Source: an uncultured Clostridia bacterium
GTDB taxonomy: Bacteria > Bacillota > Clostridia > TANB77 > CAG-508
Assembly (NCBI GenBank): GCA_947630545.1
Contig: CANRHX010000009.1
Location: forward strand, 1-52,500
DNA: 52,500 nucleotides
Reading direction: 5' to 3'
A program made the position numbers and the translations under genes. Under the pieces are notes generated by a model. That model made no database searches. It saw nothing but the letters and a program-made list of their open reading frames with translations, and was not told where the DNA came from. Positions 38,704 to 48,074 of this stretch are shown here, in pieces (positions within the stretch are counted from its first letter, which is position 1; each line of letters opens with the position of its first letter).

Positions 38704-40512
38704 TTATGCTTCAAATATAGCATCAAATTCTTCGCCTTCAATTTTTTCTTTTTCAAGTAAAACTTTGGCTACAGCATGAAGTTTATCAACATGTTCTGTT
38801 AGAATTTGTTTAGCTTGTTGATATCCTTTATCGATAATTCTCTTTGTTTCTTCATCAATTATTCCAGCAGTTTCCTCTGAATAATCTTTGCTTTGTGCAA
38901 AATCTCTACCTAGGAAAACTTCTTCTTGGTTAGATCCAAGCATAACTGTTCCAACTCTTTCGCTCATTCCATATTTTGTAACCATGCTTCTTGCAATCTT
39001 TGTTGCTCTTTCTATGTCATTGCTTGCACCAGTTGAAATGTCTTTTATTATTAACTCTTCAGCTACACGACCACCAAGTAAAGATACTATGCTTTCCTCC
39101 ATCTCTTTTTTAGACATAAATGACTTATCTTCTGTTGGTCTATACATTGTATAACCACCAGCCATACCTCTTGGTATTATTGAAATTTGATGAACAGGAT
39201 CTTGTGTTTCTAGATAACGACTTACTACAGCATGACCTGCTTCATGATATGCAGTTAGTCTATTTTCTTTTTCACTTCTTACTCTTGTTCTTTTTTCAGG
39301 TCCCATAGTTACTTTAACCATGGCTTCTTCGATTTCTTTCATTCCAATTTCTGTTAAATTTCTTCTTGCTGCTAAAAGTGCTGCTTCATTTAATACATTT
39401 TCTAGATCTGCTCCTGCAAATCCTGATGTATTTTTCGCAATTATTTTTAAGTCAACATCATCTGCTAATTTTTTCTTTCTACTATGAACTTCCAATATTT
39501 GTTCTCTTGCTTTAACATCTGGTGCACTAACCATAATTTGTCTGTCAAACCTTCCTGCTCTTAAAAGTGCTTTATCTAATACATCTGGTCTATTAGTTGC
39601 TGCTAGAACTATAACTCCTTCATTTTCAGAAAATCCATCCATTTCAACTAATAATTGATTTAATGTTTGTTCTCTTTCATCATGTCCACCACCAAGTCCT
39701 GCTCCTCTTTGACGTCCAACTGCATCAATTTCATCTATAAATACTATACATGGTGCGTTCTTTTTAGCTTGTTCAAATAAATCTCTTACTCTTGATGCAC
39801 CAACACCAACGAACATTTCTACGAAGTCTGAACCACTTATTATAAAGAATGGCACTCCTGCTTCTCCTGCAACTGCTTTTGCTAATAATGTTTTACCTGT
39901 ACCTGGTTGACCAACTAGCAATACTCCTTTTGGAATCCTTGCACCCATGTCTGTAAATTTCTTTGGATTTTTTAAGAATTGAACTATTTCTTCTAGTTCT
40001 TCTTTTTCTTCATCAACACCAGCAACATCATCAAATGAAATTTTATTTCTATCAGCAGGTGTCATCATTCTAGCTTTGCTTTTTCCAAATGACATTGTTT
40101 TACTTCCATTGGCATTTCCTGATGATCCACTCATCATAAAGAACCAGAAAATAAAGAATATTATCAATAATCCAAATGGAGTTAATAAGCTAAGTATTGT
40201 TATAAATATTGACTCTGATTTTTCTTCTAATGAGAAAGCTCCTTCTTTTAAATATTCTTCAGCTGTTCCCATGAATGCCTCAACATCTGGTATATTTACT
40301 TCCTTTTTTGCTTTGTCATCTTTTAAAGCTACTGTTGCTGTTTTACCATCAGATTCTAATTGAATACTCTCAACCTTTCCTTCATTTATATTAGTAATCA
40401 ATTCAGAATATTTTAATTTTGAATTGCTATTTTCTAATATTGATGATAATACTACTATAAAAATTACACCTATTATTAGCCACATTGCTAATGTTTTTAT
40501 TCCGTTTTTCAA
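38704..40512 (-). CDS. ftsH: ATP-dependent zinc metalloprotease FtsH
   Basis: 602 aa. Two transmembrane helices (about residues 8-26 and 106-127) flank an extracellular loop. The AAA domain has [37 protein letters not shown], and the second region of homology ending in [17 protein letters not shown]. The peptidase carries the zinc motif [15 protein letters not shown]. It degrades membrane and short-lived cytosolic proteins. The upstream neighbour is tilS, as in many Firmicutes (tilS-hprT-ftsH, hprT absent here). AATTAATTCCTCCTTG supplies a GGAGG ribosome site. Confidence 0.96.
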   Translation of the reverse strand: MKNGIKTLAMWLIIGVIFIVVLSSILENSNSKLKYSELITNINEGKVESIQLESDGKTATVALKDDKAKKEVNIPDVEAFMGTAEEYLKEGAFSLEEKSESIFITILSLLTPFGLLIIFFIFWFFMMSGSSGNANGSKTMSFGKSKARMMTPADRNKISFDDVAGVDEEKEELEEIVQFLKNPKKFTDMGARIPKGVLLVGQPGTGKTLLAKAVAGEAGVPFFIISGSDFVEMFVGVGASRVRDLFEQAKKNAPCIVFIDEIDAVGRQRGAGLGGGHDEREQTLNQLLVEMDGFSENEGVIVLAATNRPDVLDKALLRAGRFDRQIMVSAPDVKAREQILEVHSRKKKLADDVDLKIIAKNTSGFAGADLENVLNEAALLAARRNLTEIGMKEIEEAMVKVTMGPEKRTRVRSEKENRLTAYHEAGHAVVSRYLETQDPVHQISIIPRGMAGGYTMYRPTEDKSFMSKKEMEESIVSLLGGRVAEELIIKDISTGASNDIERATKIARSMVTKYGMSERVGTVMLGSNQEEVFLGRDFAQSKDYSEETAGIIDEETKRIIDKGYQQAKQILTEHVDKLHAVAKVLLEKEKIEGEEFDAIFEA

Positions 40513-40554
40513 ATTAATTCCTCCTTGTGTATGTATAAAATTTTCATTAATGAC

Positions 40555-40583
40555 TTTATAACATATAAATTTAGGTTTTACAA
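40555..40583 (-). promoter_or_regulatory. candidate sigma-A promoter for ftsH
   Basis: On the minus strand TTGTAA, 17 bases, then TATAAA, some 45 bases before the ftsH ATG. Not a perfect -35, and the region is AT-rich, so chance matches are possible. Confidence 0.45.
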
Positions 40584-40686
40584 TACTTTTTTATATGTCT
40601 TTTTTGTTACAAAAATACGTATTTCACGGTTTACTACGGATATACATTTTGTAGTTTTTGTCATAATCAAAAATTTTTTATATTTT

Positions 40687-40751
40687 TGTGTCAACGGTTC
40701 CGGGTTTACTTGACACATTTTGTGTCATTGGTTCCGGGTTTGATTGACACA
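40687..40751 (-). repeat. repeat array J: two 34-bp units
   Basis: In sense on the minus strand, overlapping the 3' end of tilS. One unit is read by tilS after its VKGG shift; the second begins the CVK-stop variant. Confidence 0.9.
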
Positions 40752-41824
40752 CTTTGTTATTTGCATTTTTCCGCCCTTTTACAAATACTTTTGTATTTTT
40801 ATTTGGCATTAAATATTTATTCCCTACATTATTTGAGCATAGTTTTATTATATCATCTATATGTATTTTTTCAATTCCTTTGCTTGTTTCAAATAGCTTT
40901 GTTATAGTATATAGAACAAGCCTTGATTTTATTACCATTTCTTCAGCATTAAACTTTTTTAAATCTAAAATAATTTCACTTTGATTTTCTTTTAAAACCA
41001 TGCTTGCGTAAGCTTTTTGCACTTGTTTTTCTATAAATTCATCTTGAGCTTTTATTACATCAGAAAGTCGACAAATTGTTTCAATTATGTTAGGATTAAA
41101 TTCATTCTTTACATAGGGAATAACTATATTTCGTATTTTATTCCTTGTATAATTATTTTCAAAATTTGTCTTATCTATTCTTGCATCTATATTATTTAAT
41201 TTGCAATATTCTTCTATTTCATATCTTTCACATTCAATAAGAGGTCGAATATATTTACCGTTTTTTGCTTCAATTCCATGTAATCCGTAAGTTCCACTTC
41301 CCCTTAACATATGCATAATAATAGTTTCTATTTTATCATTTTTATTGTGTGCTATAGCAATTTTATTTGCATGCGTAAGATTTGCTACTTCATCAAAAAA
41401 TTCATATCTTGCAATTCTTCCGGGCTTCTTCTAGCCCTATTTTATTATTATTGGCAATTTTTTTTACATCTATACTTTTTGAATAAAATTGAACCCCTAT
41501 TTTTTTGCAGAATTCTCTAACAAAAGTTTCATCATCGCTTGCCTCTTCTCTAATCATATGATTAACATGGGCTACAACAATTTCAAAGAATTTTGTGTCA
41601 TTGGTTCCGGGTTTGATTGACACATTTTGTGTCACTGGTTCCGGGTTTGGTTGACACATTTTGTGTCATTGGTTCCGGGTTTGGTTGACACAGTTTAAGA
41701 TATCTAACATGCAAATTGAATCTGGTCCTCCAGATACTGCTAGAACTACTTTGTCTCCTTTTTCTATCAGATTATTTTTCTTTATTGTTTCTACAACTTT
41801 GGACTTTAAATCTTTGCTTTCCAT
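40706..41824 (-). CDS. tilS: tRNA(Ile)-lysidine synthetase, repeat-invaded, six +1 CGG shifts
   Basis: 370 aa only if six CGG codons are each shifted: 41675-41677, 41641-41643 and 41607-41609 (array K), 41420-41422 (EEAGRIARYEF), 40771-40773 (VKGGKMQITK) and 40734-40736 (array J), ending in TAA at 40706. ATG at 41824 follows GAGGA. The PP-loop VLAVSGGPDSICMLDILN precedes the 33-residue insert of array K; FFEIVVAHVNHMIREEASDDE resumes at once after it, as in normal TilS but with the insert in a loop. MHMLRGSGTYGLHGI and IRPLIECERYEIEEYC follow, then the helical region and C-terminal beta domain. It modifies C34 of tRNA-Ile2 (anticodon CAU) and is normally essential, so it must be expressed unless another copy exists. 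Confidence 0.88.
40771..40773 (-). other. +1 frameshift site CGG(A) near the tilS 3' end
   Basis: CGG after GGG. C-GGA AAA ATG CAA gives VFVKGGKMQITK, a plausible last beta strand, then enters array J in the open register. Confidence 0.65.
41420..41422 (-). other. +1 frameshift site CGG(A) inside tilS
   Basis: CGG after GCC in unique sequence. C-GGA AGA ATT GCA restores GLEEAGRIARYEF and hence the rest of the protein. The unshifted frame stops at TGA five codons on. Confidence 0.88.
41594..41692 (-). repeat. repeat array K: three 34-bp units inside tilS
   Basis: Three complete units embedded between the PP-loop and the next conserved segment of tilS, in sense with the gene. Each has CGG in frame; one +1 shift per unit makes each unit exactly 11 codons. 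Confidence 0.92.
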
Positions 41825-41837
41825 TGATAATCCTCTT

Positions 41838-42596
41838 TTACAATTTATTTTTATATTCTTCCATTATGCGCCTAACTTTTTCATGATTGATATTTATAAC
41901 TTTTCCTATTGTCCTATATGATATAGAATTTTTTTCATGCAAATATTTAACCATTTTTGCTAAATATTCTGAATTATCTTTTAATTCATATATAGTTAAA
42001 TTGTTAATCTTTAAAAATTCTTTAATTTTATTACTACACATTTCTTCTTTAGTTTCTGTTTCATATTCCATTAACTCGAATTCCTTATCACACTGAATAT
42101 TCTTTCTTTCATTTATATACTTTTTTATGTTCATTTCTAGTTGAGAATTTCCTAGAAATACATTAGTATTATAGCTAGAATATTTATAATCGCTTGGCGT
42201 TTTGCATATATCAGCTTTTACTGGATTGTTATGAATATAATTTATGCATGTAAGTAATTGTCTTTCTGACATTATCGGCTGAGTTTTGTATCTATCTCGA
42301 AAAACATACCCAACTCTATCATATTTGTTATTATAGTATTTAGCATATAATAAATTACTTTTATGCATAAATTTTATTACGTTATTAATATTTTTATCAT
42401 AAAATAATAGATGCGAATGATTACCCATAATGCAATATGACAATATTGTTGTGTTAATTTCTTCCTTCGTATCTTTTAAAATTTTTATATATTTTTGTTT
42501 GTCTTCTGTTTTCTCTAATATAAATTGCTTATTATTGCCTTGTATCATAATATGAAGAAAAGGCGTATTTATATTACTTTTTGGTATTCTTGGCAT
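41838..42596 (-). CDS. REP-associated tyrosine transposase (RAYT / Y1_Tnp family)
   Basis: 252 aa, with GAGGAGG 6 bases before the ATG. HUH motif GNHSHLLFYDK (about residues 58-68), then RVGYVFRDRYKTQPI and INYIHNNPVKADIC with the Tyr nucleophile near residue 135. The C-terminal 60 residues form a helix-turn-helix-like domain (ISYRTIGKVININHEKVRRIM). Such single-domain transposases occur in REP-element systems, where palindromic repeats scattered between genes are their likely substrates. It lies between tilS (ends 14 bases away) and dnaB, flanked by arrays K and L. Association with the 34-bp repeats is inference. Confidence 0.88.
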   Translation of the reverse strand: MPRIPKSNINTPFLHIMIQGNNKQFILEKTEDKQKYIKILKDTKEEINTTILSYCIMGNHSHLLFYDKNINNVIKFMHKSNLLYAKYYNNKYDRVGYVFRDRYKTQPIMSERQLLTCINYIHNNPVKADICKTPSDYKYSSYNTNVFLGNSQLEMNIKKYINERKNIQCDKEFELMEYETETKEEMCSNKIKEFLKINNLTIYELKDNSEYLAKMVKYLHEKNSISYRTIGKVININHEKVRRIMEEYKNKL

Positions 42597-42661
42597 AATT
42601 TTCCTCCTCGCTTTTTATTTTATTTCCCCCAAAATTAATATAAAAGCCCCTTTAAATTTTT

Positions 42662-42725
42662 TGTGTCAATTAAACCCGGAACCAATGACACAAAATGTGT
42701 CAACCAAACCCGGAACCAGTGACAC
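42662..42725 (+). repeat. repeat array L: two 34-bp units
   Basis: In sense on the plus strand between the transposase leader and the dnaB stop. Confidence 0.9.
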
Positions 42726-42726
42726 A

Positions 42727-44062
42727 CTAATCATCAAATCTTTTTTCTAGATTGACGAATTTTGTATAGTTTCCAAGCCATAATAAGTCTAGTGCACCTG
42801 TTGAACCGCCCCTATGTTTTGCAATTATTACTTCTGCAATATCTTTTTTCTCACTTTCAGGATTGTAGTAATCATCTCTGTATAAAAACATTACTAAATC
42901 TGCATCTTGCTCTATTGCTCCAGATTCACGTAAGTCTGAAAGCATTGGTCTGTGGTCTGGTCTTTGTTCTACAGATCTTGATAACTGTGATAGTGCAATT
43001 ACAGGAACTCCTAATTCCTTTGCAAGTATTTTTAATGATCTACTTATTTCTGATATTTCTTGCTCACGAGTTCCATTTCTTCTATTGCTAGCTTGTACTA
43101 ATTGTAAGTAATCTATTATTACTAATCCTATATTTTTTTCCATTTTTAATTTTCTACATTTTGATCTTATTTCAGTAATCGAAATTCCTGGTGTATCGTC
43201 TATGTATATTTCTGCTTCTGAAAGAGGTCCTATGCTTTCTGCTAGCTTTAACCAGTCATCTTCTTCTAGTTTTCCTGTTCTAACTTTATTGCTATCTACC
43301 ATTGCTTCACTGCAAAGAATTCTGTTTGCCATTTGTTCCTTTGACATTTCTAAACTAAATATTATGACTGGTACATTAGCTTTAACTGCAGCATTTGTTG
43401 CAATATTTAATGCGAATGCTGATTTACCCATTGCAGGTCTTGCTGCAATTAGTATTAATTCTGAATCATGAAATCCTGCTGTTTTATAATCTAGTTCGGT
43501 AAATCCTGATGGCACGCCTGTTACATGTTGTTTTCTATTATATAGTTCTTCTAATTTTGTAAAACTTTCTACTAAAACGTCTTTCATGGCAGAATATGAA
43601 TTTTTACTTTTATTTTGAATTGTATCAAATATTTTCTTTTCTGCGCCTTCAATGATGTCTTCTACATTTTCGGTTGTATCATATCCTAGTTCTATAATTT
43701 CATTTGCTGCCTTTATTAGTTCTCTTATAGTTGACTTTTCTTCTACAATTTTTATATATTTTGTAACATTGGCTGTTGTTGGAACTTTGTCTGGAAGTTC
43801 TGCTAAATATTCTATTCCTCCAACTTTATCAAATTTTCCCATTGTCTCTAATTCAGATTTTACAGTTATTATATCTACAGGTTCTCCTCTATTAAATAAG
43901 CTTACTATTGCAACAAAAATTAACCTATTGTCTTCTCTATAAAAATCTTTTTCTGTTAATAACTCTATTGCAGATGATACAGCCTCTTTATCTGTAAGCA
44001 TACTTCCGAATTACGGCTTGTTCTGCTTCTATGTCATGTGGTGGTACTTTTCCTAATTCCAT
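42727..44062 (-). CDS. dnaB: replicative DNA helicase DnaB (needs +1 shift at CGG)
   Basis: 444 aa with the shift. ATG at 44062 with GAGG just upstream. The first 18 codons are MELGKVPPHDIEAEQAVI, then CGG at 44006-44008, then GSMLTDKEAV: together the canonical N-terminus of bacterial DnaB (EAEQAVIGSML). Walker A ARPAMGKSAFALNIA, DDTPGISITEIRSKCRKL and SDLRESGAIEQDADLVMFLYRD follow. Without the shift the product is 23 residues. It unwinds the fork. In sense with rplI upstream, 19 bases away, a common arrangement (rplI-dnaB) in Firmicutes. The downstream array L adds no residues. Confidence 0.94.
44006..44008 (-). other. +1 frameshift site CGG(A) in dnaB
   Basis: Codon 19 is CGG after ATT. 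C-GGA AGT ATG CTT restores VIGSML, the most invariant part of the DnaB N-terminus. Confidence 0.92.
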
Positions 44063-44081
44063 TTACCTCACTCCAAATTTA

Positions 44082-44528
44082 TTACTCTGATATTACATCG
44101 ATTTTTACTTTTCCAATTACGCCTTCAAAAAGCTTTATTTCAACTGTTCTTACTCCTAATGTTTTTATTGTTTCGTCTAATCCTATTTTTTTCTTATCAA
44201 CACTTATGCCATATTGTTTTTCTAAACTTTCTGCTATTTCTTTTGCCGAAACTCCACCAAATATTTTTCCGTTTTCTCCAGATTTTACTGGCATTTTTAA
44301 TAAGATTTTAGATAATTTATCTGCAACTTTTTTTGCTGCTTCTTTTTCTTGTTCTTTTTGATAAGCTTTTGAATCATTTTTCGCCTTTAGCTTAGCTAAA
44401 TTTTCTGCATTTGCTTCAACTGCTAAATTTTTTGGTAGTAAGAAATTTCTTGCATATCCATCTGAAGCATTTATTATTTCGTCTTTTTTTCCTACTCCTT
44501 TTATATCTGCTTTTAAAATTACCTTCAT
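44082..44528 (-). CDS. rplI: 50S ribosomal protein L9
   Basis: 148 aa from the ATG at 44528 (GGGAGTG 7 bases upstream; longer frames run into repeat DNA). The N-terminal domain MKVILKADIKGVGKKDEIINASDGYARNFLLPKNLA binds 23S rRNA. A long helix and C-terminal domain follow (GKIFGGVSAKEIAESLEKQ, TLGVRTVEIKL). It lies between gdpP and dnaB, the classic gdpP-rplI-dnaB order. Array M occupies the gap to gdpP. Confidence 0.95.
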   Translation of the reverse strand: MKVILKADIKGVGKKDEIINASDGYARNFLLPKNLAVEANAENLAKLKAKNDSKAYQKEQEKEAAKKVADKLSKILLKMPVKSGENGKIFGGVSAKEIAESLEKQYGISVDKKKIGLDETIKTLGVRTVEIKLFEGVIGKVKIDVISE

Positions 44529-44553
44529 ATATATCACTCCCTGATTAATTTTT

Positions 44554-44673
44554 TGTGTCACCCTAAACTGAAACTGTGTCAACCAAACCCGGAACCAATG
44601 ACACAAAATGTGTCATTCAAACCCGGAACCAATGACACAAATTGTGTCACTCAAACCCGGAACCGTTGACACA
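44554..44673 (+). repeat. repeat array M: three 34-bp units plus one degenerate
   Basis: In sense on the plus strand, between gdpP and rplI. The outer unit is decayed (CCCTAAACTGAAACTG). Confidence 0.9.
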
Positions 44674-44677
44674 AAAT

Positions 44678-46696
44678 TTAATTTGCTATTTCTGCAAAAT
44701 ACTCATCTATTCTAGTAATTAATTCTTGCTTTACTTCTTCTATTGGCATTCCCTCAACTTGAGCTCCAGCGACTGTTATATGACCGCCACCACCTAGTTT
44801 TTCTAATATTACTTGAACGTTAACGTCTCCAATTGAACGTCCACTTATACATACTCTATCGCCAATATATCCAAGTACAAATGATGCTGTGATATCGCTT
44901 ATTGTAAGCAATTCGTCTGCAGCTTTTGCACAGGTTATGCTTGCGTCTTTTTCTTTTACTCTATATTCAGATATTGCTATTGTGTCGTTTACTATTTCTG
45001 CATCTTTTACTATGTCTGCTATTTTGTTAAATGATTCTAAATCACTTTGGAACCATTTTTTTACTCTTATTATATCTACTCCACATCTACGCAAGTATGC
45101 TGCCGCTTCGAATGTTCTAACTCCTGTTTTGAATGTAAAGTTTTTTGTGTCCATCATTATTCCAGCATATAAGCTTTCTGCTTCGATTGTTTTTAAATCT
45201 ACATTTACTTCAGCATATTGTAAAAGTTCTGTTATAAGTTCGGCTGCAGATGATGCATACACTTCTTGGAATAGTAGTGTGGCATTTTCGATAAAGTCTG
45301 CACTTCTTCTATGATGATCTATTACTACTATTTTTTCACATTTGTTTAATATTTCTTCTGATTCTACAAAGTTTCTTTTATGTGTATCTACTACTATTAG
45401 TAATGTATCTTCATCTATGTTTTCTAATGCAACTTCTTTACTTATTAAAACGTCTTCATATTCTTCTTCTTTATTTAGATATTCCTTAAAGCTTTCTAAT
45501 GCAGATGAGAATTCACTTGTTATTATATAACCATTTTTATTTAAACTTTTTACTAATCTATATATACCAAGGGCAGATCCCATTGCGTCAATATCTGGGT
45601 TAGTGTGACCCATTATCATAACTTTTGATGATTCTTTAATTAGGTTTTCTAATGCATGAGCAACTACTCTAGCTTTTACTTTTGTCCTTTTTTCTACTTC
45701 TTGTGCTCTACCTCCAAAGAATTTGTATATGTCGTTCTCTCTAACTACTGCCTGGTCTCCACCTCTACCTAGTACAATGTCCATTGCTGCTTGAGCTGAT
45801 TTATATTTTTCTTTTTGTGTATCTCCTTCATTTGATACAGCAATACTAAGTGTTAATTGAGCCTTGCTTTTTAAGTTGATTTCTTTTATTTGGTCTAGTA
45901 TACTAAATTTTTCTTCTTTTATTTCTTCTAAATGTCTTTGTTCAAAGAAACATACATATCTATCTCTTTCAGATTTAACAAGTATTCCGTCCCATTTGTT
46001 AATCCAGTCATATATATATTTGTCAATTTCAGCTCTACTTTCTACTACTTGTTCATTTTCTAGTAATTGCATTGTTTCTTCATAATTATCTACCATTATT
46101 AATCCAACACATGATTTTGAATTTTCATATTCTTCTTCTAATTGGTGCTTTTCTGTTTCATCTATAAAATAGATAACCATCATGTATTGTTTTTTGCTTT
46201 TTCTATCTTTGTTTTTTGAGTTTACAAAGTTGATTATTATTTTGTATATTTTTTTGTCTATTTGAATTTGTTTTTCTATAGTTTTATTCTTTTTATTTTC
46301 TTCTTGCTCTAGTTCTTCCTTTATTTCGTATAATAAATCATCTATATAATTGTTTATTTGTACATGCTGAAATTCTGATACAAATTTTGAGCTTTTCCAT
46401 ACTATGTTACCATCTGTTTCTAGTATTACTAATGGAAATGGTGAATTTATTAAACTGCTTTTTGCTGTACTGTCTACTGTTAGTGTTAAGTCTTGTAGAG
46501 TTTCTGATATTTCACTCTTTCTTTTGTTGTTTGCAAAATAAGCATATCCTACAATGAATGCGAATATTAGTATTGATGGTATTATTAAGTTTGGCTCTTT
46601 TATACATATGAATATTAATAGTAATAGTATTATTACTATATATATTTTTGTTCTTGATACTAAATTGTCAAAAACTTTTCTATTTTGATTTTGCAT
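44678..46696 (-). CDS. gdpP: cyclic-di-AMP phosphodiesterase GdpP
   Basis: 672 aa. Two transmembrane helices at residues about 15-55, a degenerate PAS-like domain, a GGDEF-like degenerate domain (about 175-310), then DHH-DHHA1: MGHTNPDIDAMGSALG, VVDTHKRN, VIDHHRRS, and the GGGGHITVAGAQV C-terminus. It hydrolyses c-di-AMP to pApA and sets envelope and osmotic stress responses. AAAGGAGAG precedes the ATG. A well-formed sigma-A promoter is at 46730-46758. No in-frame CGG. Confidence 0.95.
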   Translation of the reverse strand: MQNQNRKVFDNLVSRTKIYIVIILLLLIFICIKEPNLIIPSILIFAFIVGYAYFANNKRKSEISETLQDLTLTVDSTAKSSLINSPFPLVILETDGNIVWKSSKFVSEFQHVQINNYIDDLLYEIKEELEQEENKKNKTIEKQIQIDKKIYKIIINFVNSKNKDRKSKKQYMMVIYFIDETEKHQLEEEYENSKSCVGLIMVDNYEETMQLLENEQVVESRAEIDKYIYDWINKWDGILVKSERDRYVCFFEQRHLEEIKEEKFSILDQIKEINLKSKAQLTLSIAVSNEGDTQKEKYKSAQAAMDIVLGRGGDQAVVRENDIYKFFGGRAQEVEKRTKVKARVVAHALENLIKESSKVMIMGHTNPDIDAMGSALGIYRLVKSLNKNGYIITSEFSSALESFKEYLNKEEEYEDVLISKEVALENIDEDTLLIVVDTHKRNFVESEEILNKCEKIVVIDHHRRSADFIENATLLFQEVYASSAAELITELLQYAEVNVDLKTIEAESLYAGIMMDTKNFTFKTGVRTFEAAAYLRRCGVDIIRVKKWFQSDLESFNKIADIVKDAEIVNDTIAISEYRVKEKDASITCAKAADELLTISDITASFVLGYIGDRVCISGRSIGDVNVQVILEKLGGGGHITVAGAQVEGMPIEEVKQELITRIDEYFAEIAN

Positions 46697-46729
46697 AAAG
46701 TCTCTCCTTTTACACTTTTATACTATTCT

Positions 46730-46758
46730 ATTTTACCCTTAAATAGGCTTTTTGTCAA
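46730..46758 (-). promoter_or_regulatory. sigma-A promoter of gdpP
   Basis: On the minus strand: TTGACA, 17 bases, TAAAAT. Perfect -35, good -10, about 35 bases before the gdpP start codon. Confidence 0.75.
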
Positions 46759-46837
46759 ATTGGAATATAAAATTTACTGGAATTTTTTGTTTTTATTTAT
46801 TATTATTAATACATTTAAAATTCTATTAAAAACTAAA

Positions 46838-46856
46838 GTGATAAAAATGTGATAAT
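46838..46856 (+). repeat. left direct repeat flanking the recombinase gene
   Basis: GTGATAA-N4-GTGATAAT, two half-motifs spaced 11 bases apart. The same pattern occurs at 48075-48093 on the other side of the integrase. Confidence 0.6.
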
Positions 46857-46939
46857 TTTTCGAATTAATGTTTGTAGATATTTTTTGGTAAATTTTGGTA
46901 AAATATATAAGAAATTTATTATATTTGGAGGTAAAAAAA

Positions 46940-48073
46940 ATGTCAAAAAAAACAAATTTTGAAGTAAACGGAAGAAAATATTTTAGAATAACACGAACTG
47001 TCGGAAAAAAATTTGACGGTACACCTATAAGAAAAAGTTTTTACGGTACTGGTATGCGTGAAGCAAATGAAAAGGCTGATGTATATATGAATAATATTAA
47101 AAATGGATTAATTAATAATTACAAATATTATACATTAGGTAATTTAATGAATACTTGGCTATTTGATTTCTTGCATAATTCTAGCAAGTTAAAGCCATCA
47201 ACATTTCAAAGATATGAAGGTGTATATAGGAACTATATAAAAGAATCAGAAATTGCTGGTATTAAAATATGTGATTGTGATATATTAAAATTTCAAAAGT
47301 ATTTTAATAAATTATCGTCTAATCATTCTTACTCACAATTGAAATACTTAAGAGATCTTTTGAGAATGTTTTTTAATTGGTGCATTGATAACAATTATAC
47401 GTTAAAAAATCCTTGTTCTAAAATAAATATAAAAGGAAATAAAAGCAATATTATAAACAACAAAAAAAATAAAAAATTAGAAATCTTAACAGAATCTGAA
47501 ATTATAAAAATAAAAGAATATCTAAAAGGGTCTCCAAATGAATTATTATTCTTATTAGATTTTGCTACTGGATTACGCTTAGGCGAACTTTTAGCTATTG
47601 ATTGGAAATATATTAACTTAAAACAAAAACAACTGAGAATTGAACGTAGTGTTAAAGAAGTATATGTATATGATACTAATACAACTAGACACATAGAAAC
47701 TATATTTCAAGTTCCAAAAACTATTTCTTCTATTCGCACCGTACCTATTCCTGATTCAATAATTAGGAAGTTAAATAAAATTAAAACCAAAGAAGGTCTA
47801 CTTTTCCATGATGAAAATGGTAATCCCCTAAAAGGTAAAAATGTTTCTTACGCTTGGTCAAAAATACTACAAAATTGTAATATTCCTCATAAAAAGTTTC
47901 ACTCAATACGTCATACATATGCATCATTGTTATTAAAAAAAGGTGTTGATATTCAAACTGTAGCTGAATTGATGGGACATACAACTATTACTATTACTCA
48001 AATTTATTTACACAGTTCTGATGAACAAAAATATAATGCAGTTGAAAAAATTAATTATCTATTTAAAAACTAG
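46940..48073 (+). CDS. tyrosine recombinase/integrase
   Basis: 377 aa from the ATG at 46940 (GGAGGT 8 bases upstream). The N-terminal region (residues 1-60) looks like an arm-binding domain with Gly-Arg-Lys-Tyr-Phe repeats; a SAM-like core-binding domain follows to about 170. The catalytic domain has FATGLRLGELLAIDWKYI, the catalytic Lys region, HSIRHTYASLLLKKG, MGHTTITITQIYLHSS with the nucleophilic Tyr. It is a Tn916/phage-type integrase. It is followed by surface genes and flanked by matching repeats at 46838-46856 and 48075-48093. Confidence 0.93.
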   Translation: MSKKTNFEVNGRKYFRITRTVGKKFDGTPIRKSFYGTGMREANEKADVYMNNIKNGLINNYKYYTLGNLMNTWLFDFLHNSSKLKPSTFQRYEGVYRNYIKESEIAGIKICDCDILKFQKYFNKLSSNHSYSQLKYLRDLLRMFFNWCIDNNYTLKNPCSKINIKGNKSNIINNKKNKKLEILTESEIIKIKEYLKGSPNELLFLLDFATGLRLGELLAIDWKYINLKQKQLRIERSVKEVYVYDTNTTRHIETIFQVPKTISSIRTVPIPDSIIRKLNKIKTKEGLLFHDENGNPLKGKNVSYAWSKILQNCNIPHKKFHSIRHTYASLLLKKGVDIQTVAELMGHTTITITQIYLHSSDEQKYNAVEKINYLFKN

Positions 48074-48074
48074 T

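Noticed and set aside
44528..44606. Longer N-termini for rplI, pgeF, yigZ and the BaiN-like gene
   Set aside because: The extensions are translated repeat DNA (MCHWFRV, MTQ...) and good ribosome sites sit before the downstream starts.
4973..44673. CRISPR arrays
   Set aside because: Units are tandem with only 3-base AAA gaps and near-identical content; there are no unique spacers and no cas genes.
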